From Planctomycetota bacterium (GTDB taxonomy: Bacteria > Planctomycetota > UBA1135 > GCA-002686595): a DNA stretch of 64,000 nucleotides. Positions 9,855 through 19,258 of the stretch are shown here, piece by piece. The notes under the pieces are model-generated. The model did no database searches. It was not told the DNA's origin and worked only from the letters and a program-made list of their open reading frames with translations. The stretch lies in NCBI GenBank assembly GCA_016714045.1, contig JADJNY010000011.1, positions 1 to 64,000 on the forward strand. The letters are read 5' to 3'. Made by a program: the position numbers and the translations under genes. Each line of letters starts with the position of its first letter. The first letter of the stretch is position 1.

Positions 9855-10469
9855 GTGAGGCTCGTCGTCGGACTCGGCAACCCCGGACCCGAATACGAGT
9901 GGACGCGGCACAACGTCGGCTTCCACGCCGTGGACGCCGTCGCGAAGCGCGGGAAGACGATCTTTGAAGCCAGCCGAAAGCTGGAGGGTTGGAAGGGTCG
10001 GAGCGACTTCGAGTTCGCACGCGTGGCGCGTCCCGCGGCGTGGCTCGTCAAGCCGCTCGGCTACATGAACCTCTCCGGCGACGTGGTGGCCCCGCTCGTG
10101 CGGCATCTCGCGCTCACCCCCGACCGGATCCTCGTCGTCTACGACGACCTGGACCTCCCGCTCGGAGTGAAGCGCCTGCGACCGCACGGGGGACCCGGCA
10201 CCCACAACGGCATGCGCTCCCTCGTGAACCGCCTCGCGGCCGAGTTCCCGGAGCAGGAGAGGGGCTCGTTCCCTCGCCTGCGCATCGGGATCGGAAACGC
10301 GGGGACCGACGCGGCGCGCCATGTCCTCGGACGATTCACCCCGAAGGAGCAGGTCGAGATCGAGATCTCGGTGGCGGAAGCCGCCGACGCGATCCTCGAC
10401 TGGCTCGAGACGGGCGACATCGACGGGACCATGACGCGGTTCCACAGCCGCTGGAACCAAGGGGCCTGA
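9855..10469 (+). CDS. pth: Peptidyl-tRNA hydrolase
   Basis: Releases tRNA from peptidyl-tRNAs that fall off the ribosome. VVGLGNPGPEYEWTRHNVGF holds the conserved Asn and catalytic His. KPLGYMNLSG, VYDDLDLPLG and GGPGTHNGMRS complete the family pattern. Two GTG codons could start it (9846 and 9855). I prefer 9855 because a GAGG lies 8 bases upstream, while 9846 would overlap that GAGG. The protein has about 204 residues, slightly long for the family. Confidence 0.93.
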   Translation: MRLVVGLGNPGPEYEWTRHNVGFHAVDAVAKRGKTIFEASRKLEGWKGRSDFEFARVARPAAWLVKPLGYMNLSGDVVAPLVRHLALTPDRILVVYDDLDLPLGVKRLRPHGGPGTHNGMRSLVNRLAAEFPEQERGSFPRLRIGIGNAGTDAARHVLGRFTPKEQVEIEISVAEAADAILDWLETGDIDGTMTRFHSRWNQGA

Positions 10470-10499
10470 GAACCCCGCATCATCGAAACGGAGATCCTT

Positions 10500-10961
10500 T
10501 TGACGTCACGTCTGTACGAAACCATGTTCCTCCTCGACAACCAGATGGTGCGGGAGGACTGGAACAAGGCGAAGGCCGTGGTCCTCGACCTGCTCCAGAA
10601 GCACGGCGCGAAGCTCAAGACCGCGCGCCGCTGGGACGAGCGCAAGCTCGCCTACCCGATCGACGGCCGCAAGCGCGCCACGTTCCTCCTCACCTACGCG
10701 GAGATGGAGAACGAGCACCTGGTCGCCTTCCGTCGCGACCTCGAGCTGAACGAGCGCATCCTGCGCTACCTGATGATCCAGGTCGACCAGGTCCCCGAGG
10801 GCGAACTCGAGAAGGCCCAGGCGGAAAGCGCGGCGGACTTCGTCGTGCCCGCGCCCCCGGCCGACGACGCCCCGGATCCGGAGAAGCCCGCTCCCGAGCG
10901 GCGTCCGGAAGACGATGTCCAAGTCCCTGACCTCGACCTGATGGCCGTGGAGGAGAACTGA
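10500..10961 (+). CDS. rpsF: Small ribosomal subunit protein bS6
   Basis: Binds 16S rRNA with S18 in the central domain. The family opening SRLYETMFLLDNQ is present, and WDERKLAYPIDGRKRATFLLTY is the RNA-binding centre. The start is TTG at 10500, with GGAG about 9 bases upstream; the ATG nine codons later would cut off the conserved first strand. The acidic C-terminal tail (from about residue 105, rich in Asp, Glu, Pro and Ala) makes it 153 residues, longer than usual. The rpsR ATG follows after 2 bases. Confidence 0.94.
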   Translation: MTSRLYETMFLLDNQMVREDWNKAKAVVLDLLQKHGAKLKTARRWDERKLAYPIDGRKRATFLLTYAEMENEHLVAFRRDLELNERILRYLMIQVDQVPEGELEKAQAESAADFVVPAPPADDAPDPEKPAPERRPEDDVQVPDLDLMAVEEN

Positions 10962-10963
10962 CC

Positions 10964-11185
10964 ATGAGCAGCAGCCGCCGCGCTCCCGCTCCGCCGATTT
11001 CCGGCAAGAACTGCGACGAGCCCGTCCTCGACTACAAGGACGTGGACAACCTGCGCCGCTTCCTGACGGTCCACGGCCAGATCCTGTCGCGCAAGCGCAC
11101 CGGATACTGCGCTCAGTGCCAGAAGGCGCTGAAGCAGGCCGTGAAACGGGCCCGACACCTGAGCCTCCTGCCCTTCGTGGGCTGA
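10964..11185 (+). CDS. rpsR: Small ribosomal subunit protein bS18
   Basis: 73 residues. DYKDVDNLRRFLTVHGQIL and RKRTGYCAQCQKALKQAVKR match the conserved S18 core. It partners with bS6, encoded two bases upstream. The N-terminus is a short basic/Ser/Pro segment, and the CxxC here (CAQC) is common in family members. Confidence 0.95.
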   Translation: MSSSRRAPAPPISGKNCDEPVLDYKDVDNLRRFLTVHGQILSRKRTGYCAQCQKALKQAVKRARHLSLLPFVG

Positions 11186-11201
11186 CCGAGAGGAACACAC
11201 C

Positions 11202-11666
11202 ATGGCCCGGAAACTCGAAGTGCTCCTGCGGGAGAACCTCAAGAACCTCGGCAAGTGCGGGGACGTCGTTCGCGTCGCCCCCGGCTATGCCCGCAATTTC
11301 CTGTTCCCGCGTCGCCTCGCCACCGAGGCGAGCGACGAGAACAAGAAGCTCATGTCGCGCCGCCGCGTCCGCCTCGACGCGGAGGAAGCGAAGCGCAACG
11401 CCGAGATCGACGCGCGCGTCGCCGCCCTCGCGGGGCTCGCGCTCTCGACCTCCGGCAAGGCCGACGAGGGCGGACACCTGTACGGCTCGGTCAGCGCCGC
11501 CACCGTGGCGGAGCTGCTCCACAAGGCCGGCCAGGGCGCCGTCACGGAGAAGGACGTGCGTCTCGACGCGCCCCTGAAGACCGTGGGCACCCACGCCGTG
11601 AAGATCCACGTGTTCGGCGACCGGTACGCCGACGTGCAGGTCACGATCACGGCCGAAGCCAGCTGA
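11202..11666 (+). CDS. rplI: Large ribosomal subunit protein bL9
   Basis: 154 residues in the family's two-domain form. The N-terminal domain is VLLRENLKNLGKCGDVVRV followed by APGYARNFLFPRRLA. A long connecting helix rich in Arg, Glu and Ala leads to the C-terminal rRNA-binding domain (HLYGSVSAATVAELL). A good AGAGGA lies ahead of the ATG. It closes the rpsF-rpsR-rplI cluster and is followed by a hairpin and then dnaB. Confidence 0.96.
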   Translation: MARKLEVLLRENLKNLGKCGDVVRVAPGYARNFLFPRRLATEASDENKKLMSRRRVRLDAEEAKRNAEIDARVAALAGLALSTSGKADEGGHLYGSVSAATVAELLHKAGQGAVTEKDVRLDAPLKTVGTHAVKIHVFGDRYADVQVTITAEAS

Positions 11667-11686
11667 GGCTGCGCCTCGCCTTGCAC

Positions 11687-11722
11687 ACGCGGCCGGTCTG
11701 GCACGAGCCCGGCCGGCCGCGT
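11687..11722 (+). terminator. Hairpin between rplI and dnaB
   Basis: ACGCGGCCGG (11687-11696) pairs perfectly with CCGGCCGCGT (11713-11722), with a 16-base loop. The T tract after it is weak (TCGTTTCC), so it may only partly terminate the ribosomal-protein transcript. Confidence 0.45.
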
Positions 11723-11799
11723 TCGTTTCCGCCGCGGCTCCACGCGAACGGCGCGCGCGCCTTCCCGCTGCTCCCCGCCGCGGATATCCTCCGCGCCCC

Positions 11800-13188
11800 A
11801 TGCTCGACGCGGTTGAGAGCGCTCCGGCGGGTCGTACCCCGCCGCACAACGAAGAAGCGGAGCGCTCGCTGCTCGGCGGCCTCCTGCTCGAGCCGTCGCG
11901 CATCCCCGAGGTCGCCGAGGACCTGCGCGAGGGCGACTTCTTCAACGCGCGCAACGACGCGGTCTACGGCGCGCTGCTGCGCCTCGCCGAGCGCGCGCAG
12001 CCGATCGACTACGTCAGCGTCGGAGAGGCGCTCAACGCCGCGGGCAAGCTGCAGCAGGTCGGCGGCCGCGCCTACCTGGTCGAGCTGACGAACACGGTCA
12101 CCTCGGCCGCACACGTCAAGCACCACGCGCGCATCGTGCGCGAGACGGCGATGCTGCGCCGGCTGATCAGCGAGTCGAGCGACATCATCACCGAGGCCTA
12201 CCAGACCCGGCCCGACGGCGAGAGCGTACAGACGCTGCTCGACAGCTCCGAGGACCGCATCTTCCGCATTGTGGGGGAGCGCGACAACCGCGGCGCCGAA
12301 CCGATGTCGAAGGCGATCGAGGAGACGTTCCGGCGCATCGACTCCGCCAGCCATCGATCCGGCCTCACGGGCCTGCCGAGCGGCTTCTACGAGCTCGACG
12401 AGATGCTCTGCGGCTTCAACGCGGGCGAGATGATCGTGATCGCGGCGCGTCCCTCGATGGGCAAGACCGCGTTCGTGCTCAACCTGATGGACTACGCGGC
12501 GTCGCACCCGCCCGAGTGGCTCGAGCGCCAGCCGACGGTCCTCTTCTTCAGCCTCGAGATGGGTCAGCAGTCGATCGTGCGGCGCATGCTGTGTGCGCGC
12601 GCGCGCGTCGACGCGCACAAGCTGCGCACCGGGCGCATCCCGACGGACGACTACGCGGCGCTCGCGCAGGCCGCGGGCGAACTCTCGGGCACGAACCTGT
12701 TCATCGACGACACGCCGGGCCTCAGCGTCATGGGCATGCGCTCGCGCGCGCGCCGCGTGAAGCAGAAGCACGGGCTCGACATGGTCGTCGTCGACTACCT
12801 GCAGCTGATGACGCACCCGAAGGCCGAGAGCCGCCAGATCGAGATCTCGCACATCTCGCGCTCGCTCAAGGAGCTCTCGCGCGAGCTCGAGGTGCCCGTG
12901 ATCGCGCTGTCGCAGCTCTCGCGCGCCGTCGAATCGCGCGACGACAAGCGCCCCTTGCTCTCGGACCTGCGCGAATCGGGCTCGATCGAGCAGGACGCCG
13001 ACGTCGTCATGCTGCTGCACCGTCCCGAGTACTACTTCCGCGACCGCGAGGACCTGAAGGGCCTCGCCGAGATCATCGTCGCGAAGCAGCGCAACGGGCC
13101 GACCGGCGAGGTGAAGCTCGCGTTCTTCGGCTCGATCATGCGCTTCGAGAACCGCGCGCCGACCGCCGCGGAGCCGTTCAACCTGTAG
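11800..13188 (+). CDS. dnaB: Replicative DNA helicase
   Basis: Hexameric 5'-3' helicase at the replication fork. The N-terminal domain starts PPHNEEAERSLLGGLLLEP. The RecA-like C-terminal domain carries Walker A ARPSMGKTAF (about residue 217), Walker B VVVDYLQLM, and DLRESGSIEQDADVVMLLHR with the arginine-finger region. It has 462 residues, as expected, and no intein. The rpsF-rpsR-rplI-dnaB order is widespread. Confidence 0.97.
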   Translation: MLDAVESAPAGRTPPHNEEAERSLLGGLLLEPSRIPEVAEDLREGDFFNARNDAVYGALLRLAERAQPIDYVSVGEALNAAGKLQQVGGRAYLVELTNTVTSAAHVKHHARIVRETAMLRRLISESSDIITEAYQTRPDGESVQTLLDSSEDRIFRIVGERDNRGAEPMSKAIEETFRRIDSASHRSGLTGLPSGFYELDEMLCGFNAGEMIVIAARPSMGKTAFVLNLMDYAASHPPEWLERQPTVLFFSLEMGQQSIVRRMLCARARVDAHKLRTGRIPTDDYAALAQAAGELSGTNLFIDDTPGLSVMGMRSRARRVKQKHGLDMVVVDYLQLMTHPKAESRQIEISHISRSLKELSRELEVPVIALSQLSRAVESRDDKRPLLSDLRESGSIEQDADVVMLLHRPEYYFRDREDLKGLAEIIVAKQRNGPTGEVKLAFFGSIMRFENRAPTAAEPFNL

Positions 13189-13207
13189 GAGCGCGCGAAA
13201 GCCCTCG

Positions 13208-15850
13208 ATGTCGTCGACGCCTCCGAAGCACGCAGAGCCCGCGACGCCGGCGAACCGTTGCGTCGCGCTCTTCGTGCTCGCACTGGTGCTCGCGGCCCCG
13301 GCGCGCGCGCAGGATCCCGGCAGCGACCCCGCGAAGCCCGACGCGCGCGTGACCGCGCCGCAGGAGGGGCGCGAAGCCCCGACCGTCGTCGCGATCCATG
13401 CCGTCGGCCAGCGGCGCTACAGCGAAACGCAGCTCGTCGAAGCGCTCGGCCTGAAGATCGGCGAGCCCTACGATCCGATCCGCGCGGGACGCGGCATCGA
13501 GAACCTGTTCCGCGCGTTCCGCGTGCGCGGCGCGCTGCAAGTCCGCGAGGTCCCCGGCGGCGTCGAGCTCGAACTCGGCGTCGTCGAGCTCCCCGTCGAC
13601 CTCGAGCCGCGCTTCGTCGGCAACGCGGAGATCGACAAGGAGACGCTCCTGCGCTGGGCGCAGCTCCCCGAACGCGGCGAGCTCTACCTCTTCCAGGCCG
13701 AGCGCGTGCGCCAGCGTCTGCTCGAGGGCTACCGGCAGGAGGGGTACAAGTTCGCCGAGGTCGACGTCGTGCGCCGCGGCGAGGAATCGGGCTCCACCGA
13801 CCTCCCCGACGTCATCTTCGAGATCCGCGAAGGCCCGCAGGTCCACGTCCGTGACGTCGTCGTGCGCGGGAACGCCTCGCTGCCGGACCGCGGTTGGTGG
13901 TTCTGGCGCGACGGCCTGAAGAAGCTCTCGAAGGTCGAGCTCGAGGGCCCGAGCCTGTTCGACTGGTACGGCGCGAAGTTCGACGAGGAGAAGCTCCAGG
14001 CCGACCTGCTCGCGATGCGCAGCACCTACCGCGACCTCGGCTACCTGGACGCGGTGGTCGACGTCGAGCGCTTCGAGTACTCGGCCGACAAGAGCCGCGT
14101 CACGGTCCACGTGATCGTCGACGAGGGGACGCCGTGGCGCGTGTCGACCCTGCGCGTCCGCGGCGTCGAGCGCGAGCAGGACCCGAAGAACCCCGACGCG
14201 CGCGTCGACGTGCCCGCCGAGCTCCGCTACCCCGAGGCCGAGTTGCTCGCGCTGTGCAAGCTGAAGCCGGGCAAGCGCTACGAGCGCGTGAAGCAGGCGC
14301 AGGACCAGGCCGAGCTGCGCAAGCGCTACGGCAAAGACGGCTACCTCTCGCATCCCTCGCTCGGCGCCGACTCCTGGCAGTTCCTCGAGCCCGAGCTCGT
14401 CTACGACTTCGAGAAGCACGAGGTCGCGGTGACCTACCGTATCGCGCAGGGCGAGCAGCGCTTCGTGCGCGAGGTGCTGTTCGAGGGCGCGACGCACACG
14501 CGCGACCGCGTGCTGCGTCGCGAGGTCGACGTCATGCCCGGCGAGAAGGCGGACGTCGAGGAGATCACGCGTTCGCTGAACCGGATCTACTCGACGAACT
14601 ACTTCTCCGACGAGTTCGCGCCGCTCGACCACAAGGACCCGACGTTCCGCTTCAAGCCGGTCGAAGGCCAGCCGAACTGGGTCGACCTCTTCTACGAGGT
14701 CGAGGAGGGGCGCGTCGTCAACCTGCAGCTGCAGGGCGGCATCGACTCGAACAACGGCATCTTCGGCCGGATCCTGCTCGAGATGCGCAACTTCGACGCG
14801 ACCGCGCTCCCGTCGAGCCTCTGGCGCATGCCCGGCGAGATCTACGAGAAGGAAGCCTTCCACGGCGCCGGGCAGCGGCTCGTGCTCGAGCTCTCGCCCG
14901 GCACGCTCGTGAACTCGTACCAGGTGCGCTTCGTCGAGCCCGACCTCTTCGGCACGCAGTTCAACCGCACGATCCTCGACCTGAACCTCTCACGGCGCCT
15001 GCGCCGGTACCGCTTCTACGACGAGGAACGCAACGACCGCCGCGTCCGGTTCGGCCGCGAGTTCGGCCGCAACTGGACCATGTGGGCCGGCTTCACGAAC
15101 CAGGGCATCGACGTCACGGACATCGAGGCCGACTTCAGCGGGGGCTTCCTGCAGCCCGGCGAGTTCCCGCTCGCCGACTCGCTCTACTCGGAGGAAGGAC
15201 ACTCGAACCTGATCGGCGGTCTCTTCGACGTGAACTACCGCGACGTCGACCGCACGCTGAACCCGACCGAGGGCATGCTCGCCCGCTGGCAGAACGGCCT
15301 CTACGGCAGCGTGTTCGGCGGCGACTGGCAGTTCGTGCGCTCGAGCGTCGACTTCGACTGGTTCTGGCCCTACGGATCCGAGGAAGAGGACGTGCGTCCC
15401 GGCCTGCACCTCTCCGTCGGCCTCGGCATCGCCGACGACTTCGGGAACACGCGCGACGTGCCTTACACGGAGCGGTTCTTCCTGGGCGGCAACCACATCC
15501 TGCGCGGGTTCTCCTACCGCGGCGTGGGGCCGAACAAGGGCGGCGAGCCGCTCGGCGGCGAGTCGATGGCGAACGCCTCGCTCGAGTACCGGATCCCGCT
15601 TTACGCCGTCGCGCAGCCGGGCACGTACAAGAAGGTCGAGGTCTTCCACTCGAAGCTGTTCGTCGACGCAGGCCTGCTCGACCCCGAATCGTGGCGGCTC
15701 GACCTCGACGAGCTGCGCGCCTCCGTGGGCTTCGGGTTCGGGATGTCGTACCCGATCCCGATCAGCCTGAACTTCGGGTTCCCGATCGAGACGGGACCCG
15801 ACGACCAGCGCGAGACGTTCTCGTTCAGCATCGTGAACATCACGTTCTGA
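13208..15850 (+). CDS. bamA: Outer membrane protein assembly factor BamA (Omp85 family)
   Basis: Inserts beta-barrel proteins into the outer membrane. A signal peptide (CVALFVLALVLAAPARA) ends near residue 35. Several POTRA-like repeats follow (VRGNASLPD and VLFEGATHTRDRVLRREV mark two of them). The 16-strand barrel fills the C-terminal half. The conserved lid-lock motif appears as GGNHILRGFSYRGVGP and the chain ends in Phe within FSIVNITF, a beta signal. At 880 residues it is longer than E. coli BamA (about 810), the extra length lying in the POTRA region and an acidic-rich insert. It starts 19 bases after dnaB and precedes the lpx genes, a usual context. Confidence 0.93.
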   Translation: MSSTPPKHAEPATPANRCVALFVLALVLAAPARAQDPGSDPAKPDARVTAPQEGREAPTVVAIHAVGQRRYSETQLVEALGLKIGEPYDPIRAGRGIENLFRAFRVRGALQVREVPGGVELELGVVELPVDLEPRFVGNAEIDKETLLRWAQLPERGELYLFQAERVRQRLLEGYRQEGYKFAEVDVVRRGEESGSTDLPDVIFEIREGPQVHVRDVVVRGNASLPDRGWWFWRDGLKKLSKVELEGPSLFDWYGAKFDEEKLQADLLAMRSTYRDLGYLDAVVDVERFEYSADKSRVTVHVIVDEGTPWRVSTLRVRGVEREQDPKNPDARVDVPAELRYPEAELLALCKLKPGKRYERVKQAQDQAELRKRYGKDGYLSHPSLGADSWQFLEPELVYDFEKHEVAVTYRIAQGEQRFVREVLFEGATHTRDRVLRREVDVMPGEKADVEEITRSLNRIYSTNYFSDEFAPLDHKDPTFRFKPVEGQPNWVDLFYEVEEGRVVNLQLQGGIDSNNGIFGRILLEMRNFDATALPSSLWRMPGEIYEKEAFHGAGQRLVLELSPGTLVNSYQVRFVEPDLFGTQFNRTILDLNLSRRLRRYRFYDEERNDRRVRFGREFGRNWTMWAGFTNQGIDVTDIEADFSGGFLQPGEFPLADSLYSEEGHSNLIGGLFDVNYRDVDRTLNPTEGMLARWQNGLYGSVFGGDWQFVRSSVDFDWFWPYGSEEEDVRPGLHLSVGLGIADDFGNTRDVPYTERFFLGGNHILRGFSYRGVGPNKGGEPLGGESMANASLEYRIPLYAVAQPGTYKKVEVFHSKLFVDAGLLDPESWRLDLDELRASVGFGFGMSYPIPISLNFGFPIETGPDDQRETFSFSIVNITF

Positions 15851-15957
15851 GCCGCGCGCGTCCGCTGCGTCGAGCCCGCCCGGAGCGGTGGGGAGCTCCT
15901 CCCGCTCGGCCAGAAGCGCCCCCCGCCCGCGCGCCCGGAGGAAACCCGCGCCGCGCA

Positions 15958-15986
15958 TTGACGCTTCCCGACGGGTCCGATAGACC
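15958..15986 (+). promoter_or_regulatory. Probable promoter of the lpx operon
   Basis: TTGACG (15958-15963), a 17-base spacer and TAGACC (15981-15986) lie about 60 bases before the lpxD ATG. This would make lpxD, lpxC-fabZ, lpxA and the oxidoreductase one unit separate from bamA. Confidence 0.5.
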
Positions 15987-16045
15987 CTGGGCCCGGCTGT
16001 CCGCGCCGTAGGACGCCACGAGGGCTCGAATCGGGCTCGCTCTCC

Positions 16046-17106
16046 ATGCAATCACGCACGCTCACCGAGATCGCCGCCCTGTGCGGCGCCGAGCTCGACG
16101 GGGACGGATCCCGCCGCGTCGAGGGACCCGCGTCGCTGCGCGACGCCGCGCCGAACGAGGTCAGCTTCCTCGCGAACCCGCGCTACCGCGGCGACCTCGC
16201 GAAGACGCGCGCTGCTGCGGTCCTCGTGCCGAAGGACGAGCGCCGAACGCGCGACGACCTCGTGCTCCTGCGCTGCGCGGACCCGAACGCCGCTTTCACG
16301 CGCGTGGTCCAGGCCTTCGCCGAGCCCGAGGGCCGGCCGTTGGGCCGCCATGCGAGCGCCGTCGTCGATCCCACCGCGCGGGTCGCGTCCGACGCCGCGC
16401 TCGGGCCGAACGTCGTCGTCGGGCCGGACTGCATCGTCGGCGCGCGCGCCGTGCTCTTCCCCGGGGTCGTCCTCGGGCGCGGGGTCCGCGTGGGGGAGGA
16501 GACCGTGCTCCACCCGCATGTCGTGCTGTACGACCGCGTCGTGGTCGGCGCGCGCTGCATCGTGCACGCCGGCGCGGTGATCGGCTCCGACGGCTTCGGC
16601 TTCGAGCCGACGCGCGAAGGCTGGCGCAAGATCCCGCAGTGCGGCAACGTCGTCGTCGAGGACGACGTCGAGATCGGCGCGAACGCCGCGATCGACCGCG
16701 GCCGCTTCGGCGCGACGCGCATCGGGCGGGGCGTCAAGATCGACAACCTCGTGCACATCGCGCACAACGTCGTCGTCGGCGACGGCGCGCTCCTGATCGC
16801 GCAGGTCGGCATCGCGGGCTCCACGCGCGTCGGCCCGCGCGCGATCCTCGCGGGGCAGGCCGGCGTCAACGGCCACATCGAGATCGGCGCCGGCGCGCGC
16901 GTGGGCGGCCAGGCGGGCGTCTTCAACGACGTCCCCGCGGGCGCCGACGTGATCGGCTGGCCCGCGCGTCCGCGGCGCGAGGCGCTGCGCAAATACGCGC
17001 TCGTCGAGAAGCTGCCCGAGCTCCTGGAGCGCCTGAAGGCGCTCGAGGAGCGCGCCGGGCTGCGCGGACGAGCCGAGGAAGCCCGGTCGAAGGACACGAC
17101 GCATGA
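16046..17106 (+). CDS. lpxD: UDP-3-O-acylglucosamine N-acyltransferase (3' end uncertain)
   Basis: Third step of lipid A synthesis: N-acylation of UDP-3-O-acyl-GlcN. The N-terminal uridine-binding domain (EVSFLANPRYRGDL) is followed by a long left-handed beta helix of hexapeptide repeats. HIAHNVVVGDGALL contains the catalytic His region, and GSDGFGFEPTREGWRKIPQ is the typical loop. The C-terminal helix YALVEKLPELLERLKALEER ends near 17060, where the family normally stops. The frame then has no stop until 17521, deep inside lpxC. A one-base deletion error between about 17040 and 17102 would explain this, because the adjacent frame has a TGA at 17104-17106 overlapping the lpxC ATG. The end given here assumes that. 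Confidence 0.88.
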
Positions 17107-18395
17107 CGCGCAAGCAACGCACCCTGAAGACCGTCGTCGAGTTCGCCGGCGTCGGTCTCCACTCCGGTCAGCACGTGCGTGGCCGCCTCCTGCCCGCGCC
17201 CGTCGGCACGGGCATCGAGTTCGTGCGCACGGACCTTCCCGACGCGCCGCGCATCCCGGCCAGCATCGCCTTCTACCAGCAGAAGGAGCGGCGCACGCGC
17301 CTCGCGCGCGGTCCGGCCGAGGTCGAGACCGTCGAGCACCTCTTGTCCGTGTGCGCGGGCCTCAAGGTCGACAACTTGACCGTCGAGCTGTCCGGCGCGG
17401 AGCTCCCCGGGCTCGACGGATCGGGCCTCGAGTTCCTGCGCCTCGTCCAGCAGTCCGGCATCGCGGAGCAGGGCGCCGAGGCGAAGGTCTTCAAGCTCGA
17501 CCAGCCCGTCTACGTGCGTAACGGCTCGGCGACGCTCGTCGCGCTGCCGACGGACCGACCCGCGCTCACGCTGCAGTACATCGCCATGTTTAACGAGCCG
17601 GGCGTCGACAACGGGTCGTTCCAGCTCGACGTCGACCCCGAGACGTTCGCGCGCGAGATCGCCCCGGCCCGCACGTTCTGCCTCGCGAGCGAAGTCGAGG
17701 CGCTGCAGAAGGCCGGCCTCGGCAAGGGCGCCACGCGCGAGAACACGGTCGTGCTGGGCGATCCGGCCACGGTGCTGCGCATGCCGGGCGAGCCGGTGCG
17801 CCACAAGCTGCTCGATCTGCTGGGGGACCTGTCGCTGCTCGGCGCGGAGCTCGAAGCGCACGTGATCGCGACGCGCTCGGGCCACTCCACGAACGCGGAC
17901 CTCGTGCGCCGGCTCCACGACCTGATGCAGGCGGCCGAGACGGGCGGCCTCATCCGCCGCGAATCGGGGCTCGACGTGCGCGAGATCCTGCTCCTGCTCC
18001 CGCACCGCTACCCGTTCCTGCTCATCGACCGCGTGATCCAGATCGACGGTTTCCAGCGCGCGGTCGCGATCAAGAACGTCAGCATCAACGAGCCCTTTTT
18101 CCAGGGCCACTTCCCGAACGCGCCGCTGATGCCGGGCGTCCTGCAGCTCGAGGCCATGGCGCAACTCGCTGGCGTGCTCCTGCTGCGCAAGCTCGAGAAT
18201 ACGGGGAAGCTCGCCGTGCTCTGGGCGATCGACAAGGTCAAGCTGCGCGGCGCCGTCGCCCCGGGCGATCAGCTGCGCATCGAAGTCGAGACCATCCGCA
18301 CGAAGGACGCCACCGCGCAGGTGCGCGGCGTCGGCACGGTCGCCGGCAAGGTCGTCTGCGAAGCCACGCTCATGTTCACCCTGGTCGACGCCTGA
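17103..18395 (+). CDS. lpxC/fabZ: LpxC-FabZ fusion: UDP-3-O-acyl-GlcNAc deacetylase / 3-hydroxyacyl-ACP dehydratase
   Basis: Residues 1-280 are LpxC, the committed zinc deacetylase of lipid A synthesis. The zinc ligands are visible as H79 (TVEHLL), H234 and D238 (HKLLDLLGDLSLLG), with base E78 and H261 in RSGHSTN. Residues from 293 are FabZ, the fatty-acid dehydratase: LLPHRYPFLLIDRV, then GHFPNAPLMPGVLQLEAMAQ with catalytic H336 and E350. The linker is short (RRESGLD). The fusion is known in Bacteroidetes and Planctomycetes and couples hydroxyacyl-ACP use in the two pathways. It starts at an ATG four bases before the presumed end of lpxD and ends 8 bases before lpxA. Confidence 0.95.
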   Translation: MTRKQRTLKTVVEFAGVGLHSGQHVRGRLLPAPVGTGIEFVRTDLPDAPRIPASIAFYQQKERRTRLARGPAEVETVEHLLSVCAGLKVDNLTVELSGAELPGLDGSGLEFLRLVQQSGIAEQGAEAKVFKLDQPVYVRNGSATLVALPTDRPALTLQYIAMFNEPGVDNGSFQLDVDPETFAREIAPARTFCLASEVEALQKAGLGKGATRENTVVLGDPATVLRMPGEPVRHKLLDLLGDLSLLGAELEAHVIATRSGHSTNADLVRRLHDLMQAAETGGLIRRESGLDVREILLLLPHRYPFLLIDRVIQIDGFQRAVAIKNVSINEPFFQGHFPNAPLMPGVLQLEAMAQLAGVLLLRKLENTGKLAVLWAIDKVKLRGAVAPGDQLRIEVETIRTKDATAQVRGVGTVAGKVVCEATLMFTLVDA

Positions 18396-18403
18396 GGATT
18401 CCC

Positions 18404-19258
18404 ATGACCACACAGATCCACCCCACAGCGGTCGTCGCGCGCGGCGCGGAACTCGGCGCAGGCGTCGAGATCGGTCCCTACTGCGTCGTCGGACCGAACG
18501 TGAAGCTCGGCGACCGCACGAAGGTCGGTCCGCAGGTCGTGATCGAAGGCGTCACCGACATCGGCGAGGAGAACCTGATCGTCGGACAGGCGTCGCTCGG
18601 CGGTCCGCCGCAGGACCTCTCGTACCGCGGCGAGGCGACGCGCCTCGTGATCGGCGCTCGCAACACGATCCGCGAGTTCGTCACGATCAACCGCGGGACG
18701 GTCAAGGGCGGCGGCGTGACGCGCATCGGCAACAACTGCCTGCTCATGGCGTGCTGCCACGTCGCTCACGATTGCGAGCTCCGGGACCGCATCATCATGG
18801 GCAACAACGTCCTGCTCGCGGGGCACGTGCTCGTGGAGGAGATGGCGAACGTCTCCGGGGGGGCCGCCGCGCACCACTTCGTGACGATCGGCGCCTACGC
18901 CTACGTCGGCGGCATGACGCGCATGGTGCAGGACGTCCCCCCGTTCATGATCCTCGAGGGGCACCCGAGCCGCGTCCGCGGCGTCAACGTGATCGGGCTG
19001 CAGCGCGGTGGGCTCCCCGAACCGCAGGTGGAGGACCTCCGCGAGGCGTTCAAGCGCGTCTTCCGCTCCGGAGACCCGCGCAAGCACACCCTCGAGGGCC
19101 TCAAGCGGGACTTCCCCGACGCGCCGCTCGTGCAGCGGCTCGTCCAGTCGCTCGAACGCACCGAGGTCGGCGCGAAGGGGCGCTACCGCGAGAGCCTGCG
19201 GGAGCAGTTCATGGCGCTCGGCAAGCGCGAGATCCTGGGCGAGGTCGCCGCCGTATGA
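18404..19258 (+). CDS. lpxA: UDP-N-acetylglucosamine acyltransferase
   Basis: First step of lipid A synthesis: transfer of a 3-hydroxyacyl chain to UDP-GlcNAc. The beta helix starts IHPTAVVARGAELGAGV. CCHVAHDC holds the catalytic His (H125 of E. coli), and ANVSGGAAAHHF aligns without gaps. The chain-length ruler position (Gly173 of E. coli) falls in AYVGGMTR and is Gly here, which in E. coli allows a C14 chain. The C-terminal helical domain is slightly extended (284 residues against about 262). The stop overlaps the ATG of the next gene. Confidence 0.95.
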   Translation: MTTQIHPTAVVARGAELGAGVEIGPYCVVGPNVKLGDRTKVGPQVVIEGVTDIGEENLIVGQASLGGPPQDLSYRGEATRLVIGARNTIREFVTINRGTVKGGGVTRIGNNCLLMACCHVAHDCELRDRIIMGNNVLLAGHVLVEEMANVSGGAAAHHFVTIGAYAYVGGMTRMVQDVPPFMILEGHPSRVRGVNVIGLQRGGLPEPQVEDLREAFKRVFRSGDPRKHTLEGLKRDFPDAPLVQRLVQSLERTEVGAKGRYRESLREQFMALGKREILGEVAAV

